The notes: a model not told the origin generated them from the letters alone. Positions 1-9,010 are shown, counted from the stretch's first letter. The stretch is 64,000 nucleotides of DNA from Kaistella soli (GCF_019038595.1 NZ_JAHOPF010000001.1:310001-374000), one strand, 5' to 3'. A program made the numbers and translations.

Positions 1-320
1 GGAATAATCTTGTTACTCCTATTTCTCAGGCTAAATTCCTCACGAATCTGATGGGTGAAAAATATTATAAAACATATTTTGATTCTCTGCCTGTGGGCGG
101 TCAGTCGGGAACTTTGAAAAAATGGTTTTACGGTAACGGCAACGGACAGATTTTTGCTAAGACAGGCACTCTAAATAAAGTAAAGACTCTGGCGGGTTAT
201 ATGAAAACAAATACCGGCAAAACATTGGTTTTTTCTTTACTGATTAATAATTATGCAGGATCCGTAGATCAGGTAAAAAGCAGAATGGAGCAGATTCTGG
301 AACCTGCGCTGAATCTTTAA
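1..320 (+). CDS. D-alanyl-D-alanine carboxypeptidase, PBP4/DacB type (3' end only)
   Basis: This is the C-terminal end of a periplasmic penicillin-binding protein of peptidase family S13, which trims or cleaves peptidoglycan cross-links. The reading frame is already open at base 3 and runs to a TAA at 318-320, so the start lies before the window. The visible 105 or so residues contain the third active-site motif, KTG, in AKTGTLNKV. A hydrophobic strand (TLVFSLLINNY) and a short C-terminal helix follow, as in PBP4 proteins. The catalytic SxxK and SxN motifs would lie upstream and cannot be checked. A strong terminator follows directly. Family assignment is fairly sure; which D,D-peptidase paralogue it is cannot be judged. 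Confidence 0.8.
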   Translation, partial: NNLVTPISQAKFLTNLMGEKYYKTYFDSLPVGGQSGTLKKWFYGNGNGQIFAKTGTLNKVKTLAGYMKTNTGKTLVFSLLINNYAGSVDQVKSRMEQILEPALNL

Positions 321-345
321 TCTTCAAACAAAACATAAAATTTTT

Positions 346-377
346 AACCTTTCAATAATTATTGAAAGGTTTTTTTT
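346..377 (+). terminator. Rho-independent terminator after the PBP4 gene
   Basis: An 11-bp perfect stem (346-356 with 361-371) closes on a 4-nt loop and runs straight into an eight-T tract. It separates the carboxypeptidase gene from the M1 peptidase gene. Confidence 0.9.
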
Positions 378-401
378 AACTTTAGCCAAAAATTAATCTG
401 A

Positions 402-2336
402 ATGAAAAAATTTTATGTAATTGCTCTTTCTTTTGTTTTTAGCCATGCTTTTTCCCAAAAACATGAAGAGGCAGACCGAAAAAGTATGATGCAGAACGAG
501 CTCACTACATATTCGAAAATGATCGGATACAATGTGAATCCCAATACCTTAAATTACGACCTAAAATATCAGAGACTTGAACTGGATCTGGATCCGGCGC
601 AGCGGTTTGTAAGCGGCACAGTGACCAGCCATTTTGTTCCTAACCAAAATATTTCAAGTATATACTTTGATCTTTCTGACGGCCTTGCTGTGTCCGAAGT
701 AAAATACCACGGCAGCAACCTAAATTTTACGCAACTGGCGTCAAAAGAATTAAAAATTGATTTTCCCACAAATATTGCATCTTCAACGCTGGATTCGCTG
801 TCGGTAAAATATTCAGGAGTTCCAACCAGTGTGGGGAGTGCCGGAGATGCTTTTACAACATCGACGCAGGGCGGTACTCCGGTTCTGTTTACCCTTTCCG
901 AACCGTACGGAGCTCAGGAATGGTTTCCAACCAAACAAAGTATGAATGATAAGATTGACAAAGTTGATTTTAAAATTACCACACCTTCCCAATATAATGT
1001 AGCTGCCAACGGAAAACTCTTTTCGGAAACCCTCATAAGCGGCGGAAAAAAACTAACTTTCTGGCAAACCAATTATCCCATTCCTGCATATCTTATCGGT
1101 CTTGGTATCACCAATTACACAAAATTTAATGACACCATGGGCACACCGCCTTTTCCGTTCGTAAATTACGTGTATCCCGCTACTGCTGCTAACGGTACCA
1201 TTATGTCAAATATCGACTGGACCAAAACGGTGATGAATACTTTTGAGCAGTTTTTTGGACCATATCCATACAGAAACGAGAAGTACGGACATATGGAATT
1301 CGGCTGGGGCGGCGGCATGGAGCATGCTACAATGTCATCCATGGGAGCATGGAGCAGAGGAATTATTGCACACGAGCTGGCTCACCAGTGGTTTGGTGAT
1401 AAAGTTACCTGCGGTGCATGGAATGATATCTGGCTTAACGAGGGTTTTGCAACCTTCGGAGAACATGTCGCGAATGAAAAATTACTGATGACTAATACTC
1501 AGTTTATGAGTTATCTGGCAGGAGAAATGAACAGTATCACAAGTTCAACTGGAGGCAGCGTTTACGTTGCAGATGCAAATTTAAATAATATCAACACCAT
1601 TTTTAGCGGCAGGTTAACTTATTCTAAAGGAGGATATGTGGTACGGATGATAAAATGGATTCTCGGAGAAAATGCATTTTATTCGGCCCTTAAAGATTAC
1701 CACGCGAGACCCAATCTTGCTTACAGCTATGCCAGGACAGAAGATCTGAAAAATTCACTTTTTCTCTCGACAGGTAAAGATTTTACAGAATTTTTCAATG
1801 ACTGGATCTACGGACAGGGTTACCCAACTTATCAGATCCGCTGGAACCAAACTGCAGATCAAAACGTAATATTTCAGGTATCACAAACCCAAAGCCATCC
1901 TTCTGTAAGTTTCTTCGAAATGCCTTTACCGATTAAGGTAAACGGGACAGGCGGAGAGGTTGCATATCTGGCTCTGAATAATACAGTGAATAATCAGGTG
2001 TTTTCTAATCAGGTTAATTTTCCGGTTGCGTCTGTTCAGTTTAATTATGAAAACCAAATCATCCAGAGAAATTCTACTGTAACAAAAGATACAGGTTTTC
2101 TTGGCGTGAATGCCAAAAATAAGGATGTCATTAAGATATATCCAAATCCTGTCTCCACTCAGCTTTCAGTTTCCGGAATTACCAAAAACCAGAAATATGA
2201 AATTTACAGTTTGGATGGCAAACTGATTAAAACCGGCACCTATTCAGCCGGCCAGATGATCGATGTAAATTCACTTACTAAGGGTGCTTACCTCCTTAAG
2301 ATAGACAGTCAGAATCTCAAATTTATTAAAGAATAA
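402..2336 (+). CDS. Secreted M1 family aminopeptidase with T9SS sorting domain
   Basis: This is a zinc aminopeptidase of family M1, predicted to be secreted or cell-surface. A signal peptide ends at about residue 19 (AFSQ). The zinc motif is HELAH at 324-328 with the third ligand E347 in WLNEGFA, giving the HExxH-x18-E spacing of M1. The exopeptidase motif GGMEH lies just upstream, around residues 304-309. Residues from about 577 to 644 form a type IX C-terminal sorting domain starting with IYPNP and ending LKFIKE. At 644 residues it lacks the large C-terminal helical domain of eukaryotic M1 enzymes, as is common for short bacterial forms. It is a single-gene transcript between two terminators. 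Confidence 0.92.
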   Translation: MKKFYVIALSFVFSHAFSQKHEEADRKSMMQNELTTYSKMIGYNVNPNTLNYDLKYQRLELDLDPAQRFVSGTVTSHFVPNQNISSIYFDLSDGLAVSEVKYHGSNLNFTQLASKELKIDFPTNIASSTLDSLSVKYSGVPTSVGSAGDAFTTSTQGGTPVLFTLSEPYGAQEWFPTKQSMNDKIDKVDFKITTPSQYNVAANGKLFSETLISGGKKLTFWQTNYPIPAYLIGLGITNYTKFNDTMGTPPFPFVNYVYPATAANGTIMSNIDWTKTVMNTFEQFFGPYPYRNEKYGHMEFGWGGGMEHATMSSMGAWSRGIIAHELAHQWFGDKVTCGAWNDIWLNEGFATFGEHVANEKLLMTNTQFMSYLAGEMNSITSSTGGSVYVADANLNNINTIFSGRLTYSKGGYVVRMIKWILGENAFYSALKDYHARPNLAYSYARTEDLKNSLFLSTGKDFTEFFNDWIYGQGYPTYQIRWNQTADQNVIFQVSQTQSHPSVSFFEMPLPIKVNGTGGEVAYLALNNTVNNQVFSNQVNFPVASVQFNYENQIIQRNSTVTKDTGFLGVNAKNKDVIKIYPNPVSTQLSVSGITKNQKYEIYSLDGKLIKTGTYSAGQMIDVNSLTKGAYLLKIDSQNLKFIKE

Positions 2337-2341
2337 AGAGA

Positions 2342-2370
2342 AAGCCTTCAGAAATGAAGGCTTTTTTCTT
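2342..2370 (+). terminator. Terminator after the M1 peptidase
   Basis: A nine-base-pair stem (AAGCCTTCA with its complement) and a GAAA tetraloop precede a T-rich run. Confidence 0.9.
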
Positions 2371-2397
2371 AAATTAGCACTTCTAAAAATTTCAATT

Positions 2398-3591
2398 ATG
2401 ATTTCTAAAAATTATCTCGATAACCTGCAGAACGAGTTACAAAATATCAAAAACGAAGGACTTTTTAAAACCGAAAGAATTATCACCTCCCAACAATCCG
2501 CGGAGATCGAAGCCAACGGAAAAAAACTGCTGAATTTCTGCGCCAATAATTATCTGGGACTTTCAAATAACCCTCAGGTGATGAAAGCTTCCCAGGATAT
2601 GATTGAAAGCCACGGCTACGGAATGTCATCTGTCCGTTTTATCTGTGGAACTCAGGATATTCATAAAGAACTGGAAGCTAAGATTTCGACGTTTTTGGGT
2701 ATGGAAGACACGATACTTTATGCGGCCTGTTTCGATGCGAACGGTGGGGTTTTCGAACCTTTATTTTCTGAAGAAGATGCCATTATTTCTGATGAACTGA
2801 ATCACGCTTCAATTATTGACGGTGTCCGTTTGTGTAAGGCAGCAAGATACCGTTACAAAAACAATAATATGGAAGATTTGGAAGCTCAGCTGAAGGCAGC
2901 TTCTGAAAAAAATCACCGTTTCAGAATCATTGTTACAGACGGTGTTTTCTCCATGGACGGAATTGTTGCCGATTTAAAAGGCGTTTGCGATCTGGCGGAA
3001 AAATACGACTGCCTGGTGATGGTTGACGATTCCCACGCTACTGGATTCATCGGAAAAACGGGACGCGGAACTCACGAAGCAAATGAAGTAATGGGCAGAG
3101 TGGATCTCATTACCTCAACTTTAGGAAAAGCTTTGGGCGGTGCTTTAGGTGGATTTACGTCCGGAAAGAAAGAAATCATTGATATGCTGAGACAGCGTTC
3201 CAGACCGTACTTGTTTTCGAATTCTCTTGCTCCGGGAATCGTGGGCGCAGCGATGAAAGTTCTGGATATGATTTCTGATGATACTTCGCTGAGAGATCAG
3301 GTGATGCAGAACGCTGAATATTTCCGAAACGAAATGAAAGCGAAAGGATTTGATATTCCTGATGGTGATGCAGCGATTGTTCCTGTGATGCTTTACGATG
3401 CTCCGTTAGCCCAAAAAATGGCGGAAAAACTTATGGATGAAGGAATTTATGTCATCGGGTTTTTCTATCCTGTGGTTCCGAAAGCAAAAGCCAGAATCCG
3501 GGTTCAGCTTTCTGCGGCACATACCAAAGAACATTTGGATAAAGCGATTGCCGCGTTTGAAAAAGTAGGAAAAGAACTGAATGTTATCTGA
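2398..3591 (+). CDS. kbl: Glycine C-acetyltransferase (2-amino-3-ketobutyrate CoA ligase)
   Basis: This is a PLP enzyme of the alpha-oxoamine synthase family that cleaves 2-amino-3-ketobutyrate with CoA to glycine and acetyl-CoA, the second step of threonine degradation. The 397 residues match E. coli Kbl almost end to end by recall, including [27 protein letters not shown], the DDSHATGF cofactor loop and the PLP lysine K244 in STLGKALGG. The close match makes Kbl much likelier than serine palmitoyltransferase or BioF, its relatives. No threonine dehydrogenase gene is adjacent. The gene is monocistronic, with a terminator on each side. Confidence 0.95.
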   Translation: MISKNYLDNLQNELQNIKNEGLFKTERIITSQQSAEIEANGKKLLNFCANNYLGLSNNPQVMKASQDMIESHGYGMSSVRFICGTQDIHKELEAKISTFLGMEDTILYAACFDANGGVFEPLFSEEDAIISDELNHASIIDGVRLCKAARYRYKNNNMEDLEAQLKAASEKNHRFRIIVTDGVFSMDGIVADLKGVCDLAEKYDCLVMVDDSHATGFIGKTGRGTHEANEVMGRVDLITSTLGKALGGALGGFTSGKKEIIDMLRQRSRPYLFSNSLAPGIVGAAMKVLDMISDDTSLRDQVMQNAEYFRNEMKAKGFDIPDGDAAIVPVMLYDAPLAQKMAEKLMDEGIYVIGFFYPVVPKAKARIRVQLSAAHTKEHLDKAIAAFEKVGKELNVI

Positions 3592-3615
3592 TTCAGTCAG
3601 ACTTAAATGATATAA

Positions 3616-3641
3616 AACCTTCCGTTTGGGAGGTTTTTTTA
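3616..3641 (+). terminator. Terminator after kbl
   Basis: An eight-base stem with one G-T pair (AACCTTCC/GGGAGGTT) is followed by a T run. It also separates kbl from the convergent cys cluster. Confidence 0.8.
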
Positions 3642-3642
3642 T

Positions 3643-4953
3643 TTAAAAGAAAATTTTATAAAGATTTCTAGCACTTGAAATAATCAGCAGAGCGGCTACA
3701 AAAATCAGCGCTGTTTTTCTTGGCATTTTACCTGCTAATCTCGCTGCAATGGGAGCTGCTAAAACTCCGCCGATAATTAATCCCGAAATGATCTCAATAT
3801 TTGAAACACCCAAACTTGAAAAAAAGACAATTGCTGCAGCCAGCGTGACGAAAAATTCCGACATGCTTACCGTTCCGATCACATAGTTGGTTTTTCTTCC
3901 TTTGGATAAAAGGGTAGAAGTGACAATCGGTCCCCACCCGCCGCCGCCAAAAGCGTCCATCATTCCTCCCAGAAAGCCAAGTCTTCCCATGTTTGTTTTC
4001 TTTTTTATGACGGTTTTCCTGAATGCTAGCCGCGTAATCCGATAGCCCATCAACAGCGTGTAAGTTGCCATTAAACCTTTCGCAAGGTCTTCATATTCGT
4101 TGCCGAGATAAATAAGGAGCAGCGAGCCGGCGACCGCGCCAATAATGCCTGGGACAGCCAAATAGAGCAGCATTTTTTTATTTACATTTCCGTATTTATA
4201 GTGTGAATATCCGCTCATTGCGCTCGAAAACATTTCTGCAGTGTGAATAGAGCCGGAAATGGAAGGAAGTTTTACACCCATTCCCAACATGAGTGTAGAA
4301 CTCGTTAAACCATAACCCATTCCTAAAGCACCGTCCACCATCTGCGCGAAAAATCCGATCGCAAGCATCCAGTAAAATTCTTTGGGAATCTCAAAAACAA
4401 AATCCTTCGCCTGGGCATAAGAAAAATATTTATCGAAGGCAATACCGAGGAAAAACGCGGCAAAACCCAGCGAAAGGTAAATAACAAGTCTTCTGTATTT
4501 TTTCGCTTCTTTGGAATATTGCCATTTCAGTTTCTGGTCATCCTGCAAAGGGCCGTTAGTTTTCGAAATAAAACTTTCAAGTTGAAAATCACTGAGTTCC
4601 GGTTTGTTTGCGATGCTGATCAGCACATTTTTCTTTTGGACAATATCAATGATTTCGGTGTAAAAACTGACGCCGCAATCGGTGATTATAGCGATGTGCG
4701 CATTATAAAAATCATCTTCAAAGAACCGTCTTTCATGTACTCTGATGTTTTCCTGTTTTTCAGAGAAGTTTTTGATTTCCTCTGAAACAGTTTCAAAAAT
4801 CAGGCTGATTTCGGTTTTTGGAAAACTTTCAATAAGTAACTGAAGACTTTCAAGAGCTTCAGTTCCGCCGCCTACAATAAGCACTTTCAGGTTTTCCAGG
4901 TTCAGGAAAACGCTCAGTGATTTGTTGTGTATTTTGCTTTCAGGCGGCATCAA
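3643..4953 (-). CDS. TauE/SafE-family transporter with N-terminal siroheme-synthase-like domain
   Basis: This is a two-part protein of 436 residues. Residues 12 to about 125 resemble the NAD-binding half of siroheme synthase (CysG-N/Met8): a Rossmann start VLIVGGGTEA and the characteristic PELSDF segment. Residues 155-436 form a TauE/SafE (TSUP) permease with about eight membrane segments and the repeated family motifs DGALGMGYG and DAFGGGGWGP. TSUP proteins move sulfite, sulfonates or sulfate. As last gene of the cysH-D-N cluster, export of excess sulfite or sulfate uptake is likely, but direction is not readable from sequence. The N-terminal part lacks the siroheme dimerisation region, and the dehydrogenase/chelatase aspartate appears to be Asn, so I infer a sensory or vestigial role. 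Confidence 0.85.
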   Translation of the reverse strand: MMPPESKIHNKSLSVFLNLENLKVLIVGGGTEALESLQLLIESFPKTEISLIFETVSEEIKNFSEKQENIRVHERRFFEDDFYNAHIAIITDCGVSFYTEIIDIVQKKNVLISIANKPELSDFQLESFISKTNGPLQDDQKLKWQYSKEAKKYRRLVIYLSLGFAAFFLGIAFDKYFSYAQAKDFVFEIPKEFYWMLAIGFFAQMVDGALGMGYGLTSSTLMLGMGVKLPSISGSIHTAEMFSSAMSGYSHYKYGNVNKKMLLYLAVPGIIGAVAGSLLLIYLGNEYEDLAKGLMATYTLLMGYRITRLAFRKTVIKKKTNMGRLGFLGGMMDAFGGGGWGPIVTSTLLSKGRKTNYVIGTVSMSEFFVTLAAAIVFFSSLGVSNIEIISGLIIGGVLAAPIAARLAGKMPRKTALIFVAALLIISSARNLYKIFF

Positions 4954-5005
4954 AAAGATTTATTGTGATGTTCTAAGGGAAAACTATAATTAAACTTTTT
5001 AAAAT

Positions 5006-6247
5006 CTACAAAAGCATTACAGCGCCAACCGTAGAATTGCTGGTTTCGTCGACCAGAACTGCACTTCCTGTGGCGTTGTTTTTTTCGAACGCATCGAAAA
5101 CCAACGGTGATGCAGTTTTCAGTCTTACCTTCACAATTTCGTTCAGTTTTATGGAGTCGGTAACAGGTATCTGCTGCAAAGTATTGACATCAATTTTATA
5201 TTCAATTTGTTTAACAACAGTTTTGAGGATTCTGCTTTTATGCTGCAGAAAATATTTGTTTCCTTCGATAAATTCCTTTTTGTCAAGCCAGCAAACCAGT
5301 GCTTCGAATTCATTTTCAACTTTGGGCTGGTGGTCAGTTTTCACAAAAAAATCTCCGCGACTTACATCAATGTCATCCTCTAAATGAATCACTGCAGGCT
5401 GCATCGCGAATACCTCCTCAACTTCAGTTCCGCCGGTTTCCACTTTAGAAATGGTGGTTTCTATATTCTCCGGAAGAATGGTTATTCTGTCGCCTTTTTT
5501 ATAGGTTCCTGAAATAATCTGTCCTGCATAACCCCGGTAATCATGAAGTTCTTCAGTTTGGGGACGGATGACATACTGAACCTGAAATCTTGCATTTTCA
5601 TAATCGACATCATTGCTTACTTCAATATTTTCGAGAAACACCAAAAGAGGTTCCTCTTTAAACCACGGCATTTTTTCTGATCTTTCCACGATATTGTCGC
5701 CATTGAAAGCGGAAATAGGAAAGTATTCGACATTTTCAAGATCTAAGTTTTCTGCTACTTGTGCGTAATCTTTCCTGATTTTATTAAAAACTTCTTCGGA
5801 ATAATCCACTAAATCCATTTTATTTACCGCCACTACCACGCGCTTCATCTTCAGCAGCGATGCAATGATTGAATGACGCTTAGTCTGCTCGATAACGCCT
5901 TGTCGCGCATCAACCAAAATAATAATGAGTTGGGAATTTGATGCGCCTGTAATCATATTTCTGGTATATTGGACATGTCCCGGAGCATCTGCAATGATAA
6001 ATTTTCTGTTCGGAGTTGAAAAATAGCGGTAAGCGACATCAATCGTAATTCCCTGTTCTCTTTCCGCACGCAATCCGTCGGTCAGAATGGCTAAATCAAT
6101 CCCGTCTGAATTTTTGTTTTTCGACTGCTTTTCCAGGGCTTCAAGCTGGTCTACCAATATACTTTTGCTGTCGTATAGCAGTCTTCCGATCAAAGTGCTT
6201 TTTCCGTCATCAACACTTCCGGCGGTGATAAATCTTAATATATCCAT
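5006..6247 (-). CDS. cysN: Sulfate adenylyltransferase subunit 1 (GTPase)
   Basis: This is the GTP-hydrolysing subunit of ATP sulfurylase, which couples GTP hydrolysis to formation of adenosine 5'-phosphosulfate (APS) from ATP and sulfate. The GTPase motifs are intact: P-loop GSVDDGKST at 10-18, DAPGH at 87-91 and NKMD at 142-145, followed by EF-Tu-like beta-barrel domains. The length of 413 residues shows that no APS kinase (CysC) domain is fused at the C terminus, unlike CysNC proteins. It lies 52 bases downstream of cysD and the two products form a heterodimer. The ATG start gives the usual MDILRFITAGSVD opening. Confidence 0.96.
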   Translation of the reverse strand: MDILRFITAGSVDDGKSTLIGRLLYDSKSILVDQLEALEKQSKNKNSDGIDLAILTDGLRAEREQGITIDVAYRYFSTPNRKFIIADAPGHVQYTRNMITGASNSQLIIILVDARQGVIEQTKRHSIIASLLKMKRVVVAVNKMDLVDYSEEVFNKIRKDYAQVAENLDLENVEYFPISAFNGDNIVERSEKMPWFKEEPLLVFLENIEVSNDVDYENARFQVQYVIRPQTEELHDYRGYAGQIISGTYKKGDRITILPENIETTISKVETGGTEVEEVFAMQPAVIHLEDDIDVSRGDFFVKTDHQPKVENEFEALVCWLDKKEFIEGNKYFLQHKSRILKTVVKQIEYKIDVNTLQQIPVTDSIKLNEIVKVRLKTASPLVFDAFEKNNATGSAVLVDETSNSTVGAVMLL

Positions 6248-6299
6248 TTTAAAAAAGTAATAGTTAGGGGGAACGAATGAGGTTTTCTGATTGTTCCGG

Positions 6300-7208
6300 T
6301 TAGAAGTAGCCGCCTTTTTTTCGGTCTTCCATTGCAGCTTCGGTCACTTTGTCGTCAATTCTGGTTTCGCCCCGCTCAGAAATTCGGGACGCTGTAATTT
6401 CATTCACCACTTCATCTAAAGTTTCTGCGTTACTTTCTACCGCCGCAGTGCAGGTCATATCACCAACTGTTCTGTAACGCACTTTTTTATTTGCAATGGT
6501 GTCATTTTCATCAATGGTAATAAAATCGGAAACCGCAATTAGCTGGCCTTCGTATTCAATTACATCCCGCTGGTGTGCGAAATAAATGGACGGAAGCTGA
6601 ATTTTTTCTTTGCGGATGTAATTCCATACGTCGAGTTCTGTCCAGTTCGAGATTGGAAAAACCCTTACGTTTTCTCCTTTGTGAATTTTTCCGTTGTAGA
6701 TGTTCCAAAGTTCAGGTCGTTGCAATTTAGGTTCCCACTGACCGAATTCATCACGGACAGAAAAAAAACGCTCTTTGGCTCTGGCTTTCTCTTCGTCCCG
6801 TCTTGCGCCGCCAATACAGGCATCGAACTTAAATTCATCAATCGTGTCGAGCAGCGTATGAGTCTGAAGCCAGTTTCTGGATGCGAATTTACCTTTCGGC
6901 TCGGTGAGCTTCTTTTCGCGGATCGTATCTTCCACTTTTCTTACGATGAGTTCAGCGCCTATTTCTTTAGCTAAATTATCGCGGTACTGTAAAGCTTCTG
7001 TGAAATTATGTCCCGTATCAATATGAACCAGCGGAAAAGGGATCTTCATCGGCGCAAATGCTTTTTTAGCGAGATGTACCAAGGTTATGGAATCTTTACC
7101 GCCACTGAAAAGCAATGCAGGTTTTTCGAACTGGGCAGCAATTTCACGCATGATGAAGATACTTTCAGCTTCTAACTGTTCCAGATAGTCTAATTTATAT
7201 TTGCTCAT
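6300..7208 (-). CDS. cysD: Sulfate adenylyltransferase subunit 2
   Basis: This is the catalytic adenylyltransferase subunit of ATP sulfurylase, an N-type ATP pyrophosphatase. The PP-loop SGGKDS is at residues 35-40, and the family blocks HIDTGHNF, GARRDEEKARAKER and WTELDVWNYI are present. The 302-residue length is that of E. coli CysD. It sits between cysH (56 bases upstream) and cysN (52 bases downstream), so the three are probably one transcript from the promoter in front of cysH. Sulfur limitation should induce it if the upstream palindrome is the operator. Confidence 0.96.
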   Translation of the reverse strand: MSKYKLDYLEQLEAESIFIMREIAAQFEKPALLFSGGKDSITLVHLAKKAFAPMKIPFPLVHIDTGHNFTEALQYRDNLAKEIGAELIVRKVEDTIREKKLTEPKGKFASRNWLQTHTLLDTIDEFKFDACIGGARRDEEKARAKERFFSVRDEFGQWEPKLQRPELWNIYNGKIHKGENVRVFPISNWTELDVWNYIRKEKIQLPSIYFAHQRDVIEYEGQLIAVSDFITIDENDTIANKKVRYRTVGDMTCTAAVESNAETLDEVVNEITASRISERGETRIDDKVTEAAMEDRKKGGYF

Positions 7209-7264
7209 ATTGATTGTAAAAGTTGGTGAGTACTTTTAAAGAATTTTGATGAAAATAGTAGGAA

Positions 7265-7957
7265 TTATTTTGAATGTAGACCGCACTCTTTCTGGGATTC
7301 TTCCCAAAACCAGCGGCCTGCTCTCGGATTTTCTCCCTCAGTGATTGCTCTTGTGCATGGTTTACAGCCTACGCTGATAAATCCTTTTTTATGAAGAGGC
7401 AAGTCCTGAACATTATTGGTTTTGATGTAATCTAAAACATCCTGATAAGTCCAGTGGATCAGCGGATTGAATTTGAACAGTTTTTTCTCAGTGTCCCACT
7501 CAATCATTTTCATGTTTTCCCGGTTCTCCGACTGTTCGCTCCGTAAACCGGTAATCCATATTTTGGCGCCTTCCAAAGCGCGGTTCAGCGGTTTTACTTT
7601 TCGGATGTAGCAGCATTCTTTTCTGTTTTCTACGGAATGAAAGAACGCGTTGATCCCTTTTTCGTTCACATATTTTTCGACGTCCTGCGCATCGGGAAAA
7701 TACACTTCCGTTTTGGTTTTGTACCGTGCGTTGTTTTGTGAAAGCAGTTCATAATGTTCATAAAAAAGCCTTCCGGTATCCAAAGTGAAAACTTTAATAT
7801 GAAGCTGATTTCTGAAGATCATATCGGTGATTACCTGATCTTCCTGTCCTAAAGATGTGGAGAAAACAGCGCCTTCAGAAAATTTTTCTGAAATGAGACG
7901 TAAACTGTCTTCAGCCGGTAGATTTTCGATGTACAGAATATCTTCTTGTGAAAGCAT
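7265..7957 (-). CDS. cysH: Phosphoadenylyl/adenylyl-sulfate reductase, probably the APS type
   Basis: This enzyme reduces activated sulfate to sulfite. The PAPS-reductase fold is shown by STSLGQEDQV, TLDTGRLF and TGLRSEQSENR, and the catalytic cysteine is C225 in KECGLHSK. It also carries CC at 115-116 and CxxC at 198-201 (GCKPC), the four-cysteine pattern that binds the [4Fe-4S] cluster of APS reductases. No cysC kinase gene is present here, which fits direct APS use. I start at ATG 7957: the longer frame begins with a TTG at 7981 that is part of the -7 promoter element, so it cannot be in the mRNA. The product is 230 residues. Confidence 0.92.
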   Translation of the reverse strand: MLSQEDILYIENLPAEDSLRLISEKFSEGAVFSTSLGQEDQVITDMIFRNQLHIKVFTLDTGRLFYEHYELLSQNNARYKTKTEVYFPDAQDVEKYVNEKGINAFFHSVENRKECCYIRKVKPLNRALEGAKIWITGLRSEQSENRENMKMIEWDTEKKLFKFNPLIHWTYQDVLDYIKTNNVQDLPLHKKGFISVGCKPCTRAITEGENPRAGRWFWEESQKECGLHSK

Positions 7958-7978
7958 AAAATAGGGATATGTTGCCGG

Positions 7979-8009
7979 CAAATTTAGTTTTTAATTATTA
8001 ATCTACAAA
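7979..8009 (-). promoter_or_regulatory. cysH promoter, TTG-N20-TAAATTTG
   Basis: Reading the minus strand, a -33 TTG (complement of 8007-8009) lies 20 nt before a -7 element TAAATTTG (complement of 7979-7986), matching the Bacteroidota consensus. The leader to the ATG at 7957 would be about 15-18 nt. Confidence 0.65.
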
Positions 8010-8022
8010 ACTGGTAGACTAA
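8000..8022 (-). promoter_or_regulatory. Palindromic operator on the cysH promoter, likely Rrf2 site
   Basis: TAATCTAC at 8000-8007 and GTAGACTA at 8015-8022 form an inverted repeat with one mismatch in eight and a 7-nt spacer. The -33 TTG lies inside it, so a bound protein would block RNA polymerase. The Rrf2 regulator gene immediately upstream is the obvious candidate. Binding is inferred. Confidence 0.6.
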
Positions 8023-8036
8023 TAAATCAAAAAAAG

Positions 8037-8444
8037 CTAATCCTTCAAATCGAGAAGAGATTTTTTTTCCAGCACCGCGAGTGTCGCGTCACGGGCTTCT
8101 ATTAAAACATCGTGTAATGCACAATGCTTCTCATTGCAGTTGATGCAGTTTTCATAAAAATTAAGGCTTACACACGGCAGCATTGCAATAGGTCCGTTGA
8201 CAAGACGTATGATTCTGGCAAGAGAAATTTCTTTTGGATTTGCATTGAAAAAATAACCTCCGCCTTTCCCTTTTTTACTGTCAAGAATTTCTGCTTTTTT
8301 TAATTCGAGTAGAATATTTTCGAGAAATTTAATTGGGATTTTTTTCTTTTCCGCAATTTCTGAAATCAGAACAGGACCTTCTTCCTGTTTTGCAACAAGA
8401 TAGGAAAGGGCCCGTAAAGCATACTGTGATTTTTTAGATAACAT
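8037..8444 (-). CDS. Rrf2 family transcriptional regulator with four cysteines
   Basis: This is a small winged-helix repressor. Residues 1-60 carry the Rrf2 start (SKKSQYALRALSYL) and recognition-helix region (IPIKFLENILLELKKA). The wing is KGKGGGYF. The C-terminal half has a cysteine cluster, C91, C100, C103 and C108, where IscR and NsrR relatives bind an Fe-S cluster, so redox or iron-sulfur sensing is possible. CymR-type members of the family control cysteine synthesis. Its position 80 bases before cysH, and a palindrome over the cysH promoter, suggest it represses the sulfate-assimilation operon. The 135-residue length is typical. Ligand and targets are inference. Confidence 0.9.
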   Translation of the reverse strand: MLSKKSQYALRALSYLVAKQEEGPVLISEIAEKKKIPIKFLENILLELKKAEILDSKKGKGGGYFFNANPKEISLARIIRLVNGPIAMLPCVSLNFYENCINCNEKHCALHDVLIEARDATLAVLEKKSLLDLKD

Positions 8445-8530
8445 GTTGTAAAAATAATAAAACCTTCTGAGATAGAAAGTGTCGGCTAAAGACTGAAAAA
8501 TTCCTTAAGTTCGCAAAACAAAATTTCACT

Positions 8531-8959
8531 ATGTTCAGTAAGCAGGAGGCACAGCAGCTTAAAAAAGATTTTTGGATCGCTTTCGGGAAAAGTTTTCCGA
8601 GGAAATGGCTGTTATATGATACCAAAATAAAAGATTTTTCCTTTAAATTTTATGCAGATAACAAAAAAGCAGAAGTTTCCATTGATATCGAAATGAAAGA
8701 CGAGCTCTTCCGTAATGCTTACTACGAGAAGATTTGGTCTTTGGAGGATCTGTTGAAAGAAGAGGTAGGTGAATTCATGAAAGATGAATTTTACACTTTG
8801 GAAAACGGAAAGGTGATCTCCAGAATTTGGGTAACTAAGGAAAATGTTTCGATTTTCAATAAAAATACCTGGCAGGAAATTTTCGAGTTTTTTGTAGAAA
8901 AAATGGAAGGCTTTGAAAGATTTTATTACGAATACGAAGATTTCATCAAAGACGTATAA
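8531..8959 (+). CDS. DUF4268 domain-containing protein
   Basis: This is a 142-residue cytoplasmic protein made up of a single DUF4268-type domain as I recognise it, with no signal peptide or membrane segment. It is rich in Phe, Tyr, Glu and Lys, with the recurring block FWIAFGKSFPRKW near the N terminus and a C-terminal stretch of acidic and aromatic residues. DUF4268 occurs alone, as here, or at the C terminus of nuclease-like proteins, and no biochemical role is established to my knowledge. It is divergent from the Rrf2 gene (86 bases apart) and ends in a bidirectional terminator. There is no sign that it belongs to the cys operon. Confidence 0.7.
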   Translation: MFSKQEAQQLKKDFWIAFGKSFPRKWLLYDTKIKDFSFKFYADNKKAEVSIDIEMKDELFRNAYYEKIWSLEDLLKEEVGEFMKDEFYTLENGKVISRIWVTKENVSIFNKNTWQEIFEFFVEKMEGFERFYYEYEDFIKDV

Positions 8960-8962
8960 AAG

Positions 8963-8997
8963 AAAAGGTTTCAAAATATTTTGAAACCTTTTTTTAT
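8963..8997. terminator. Bidirectional terminator between the DUF4268 gene and gldG
   Basis: A perfect 15-bp inverted repeat (8963-8977 with 8978-8992) is flanked by A and T runs and can serve both convergent genes. Confidence 0.9.
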
Positions 8998-9010
8998 CTT
9001 TTAAAATTAT

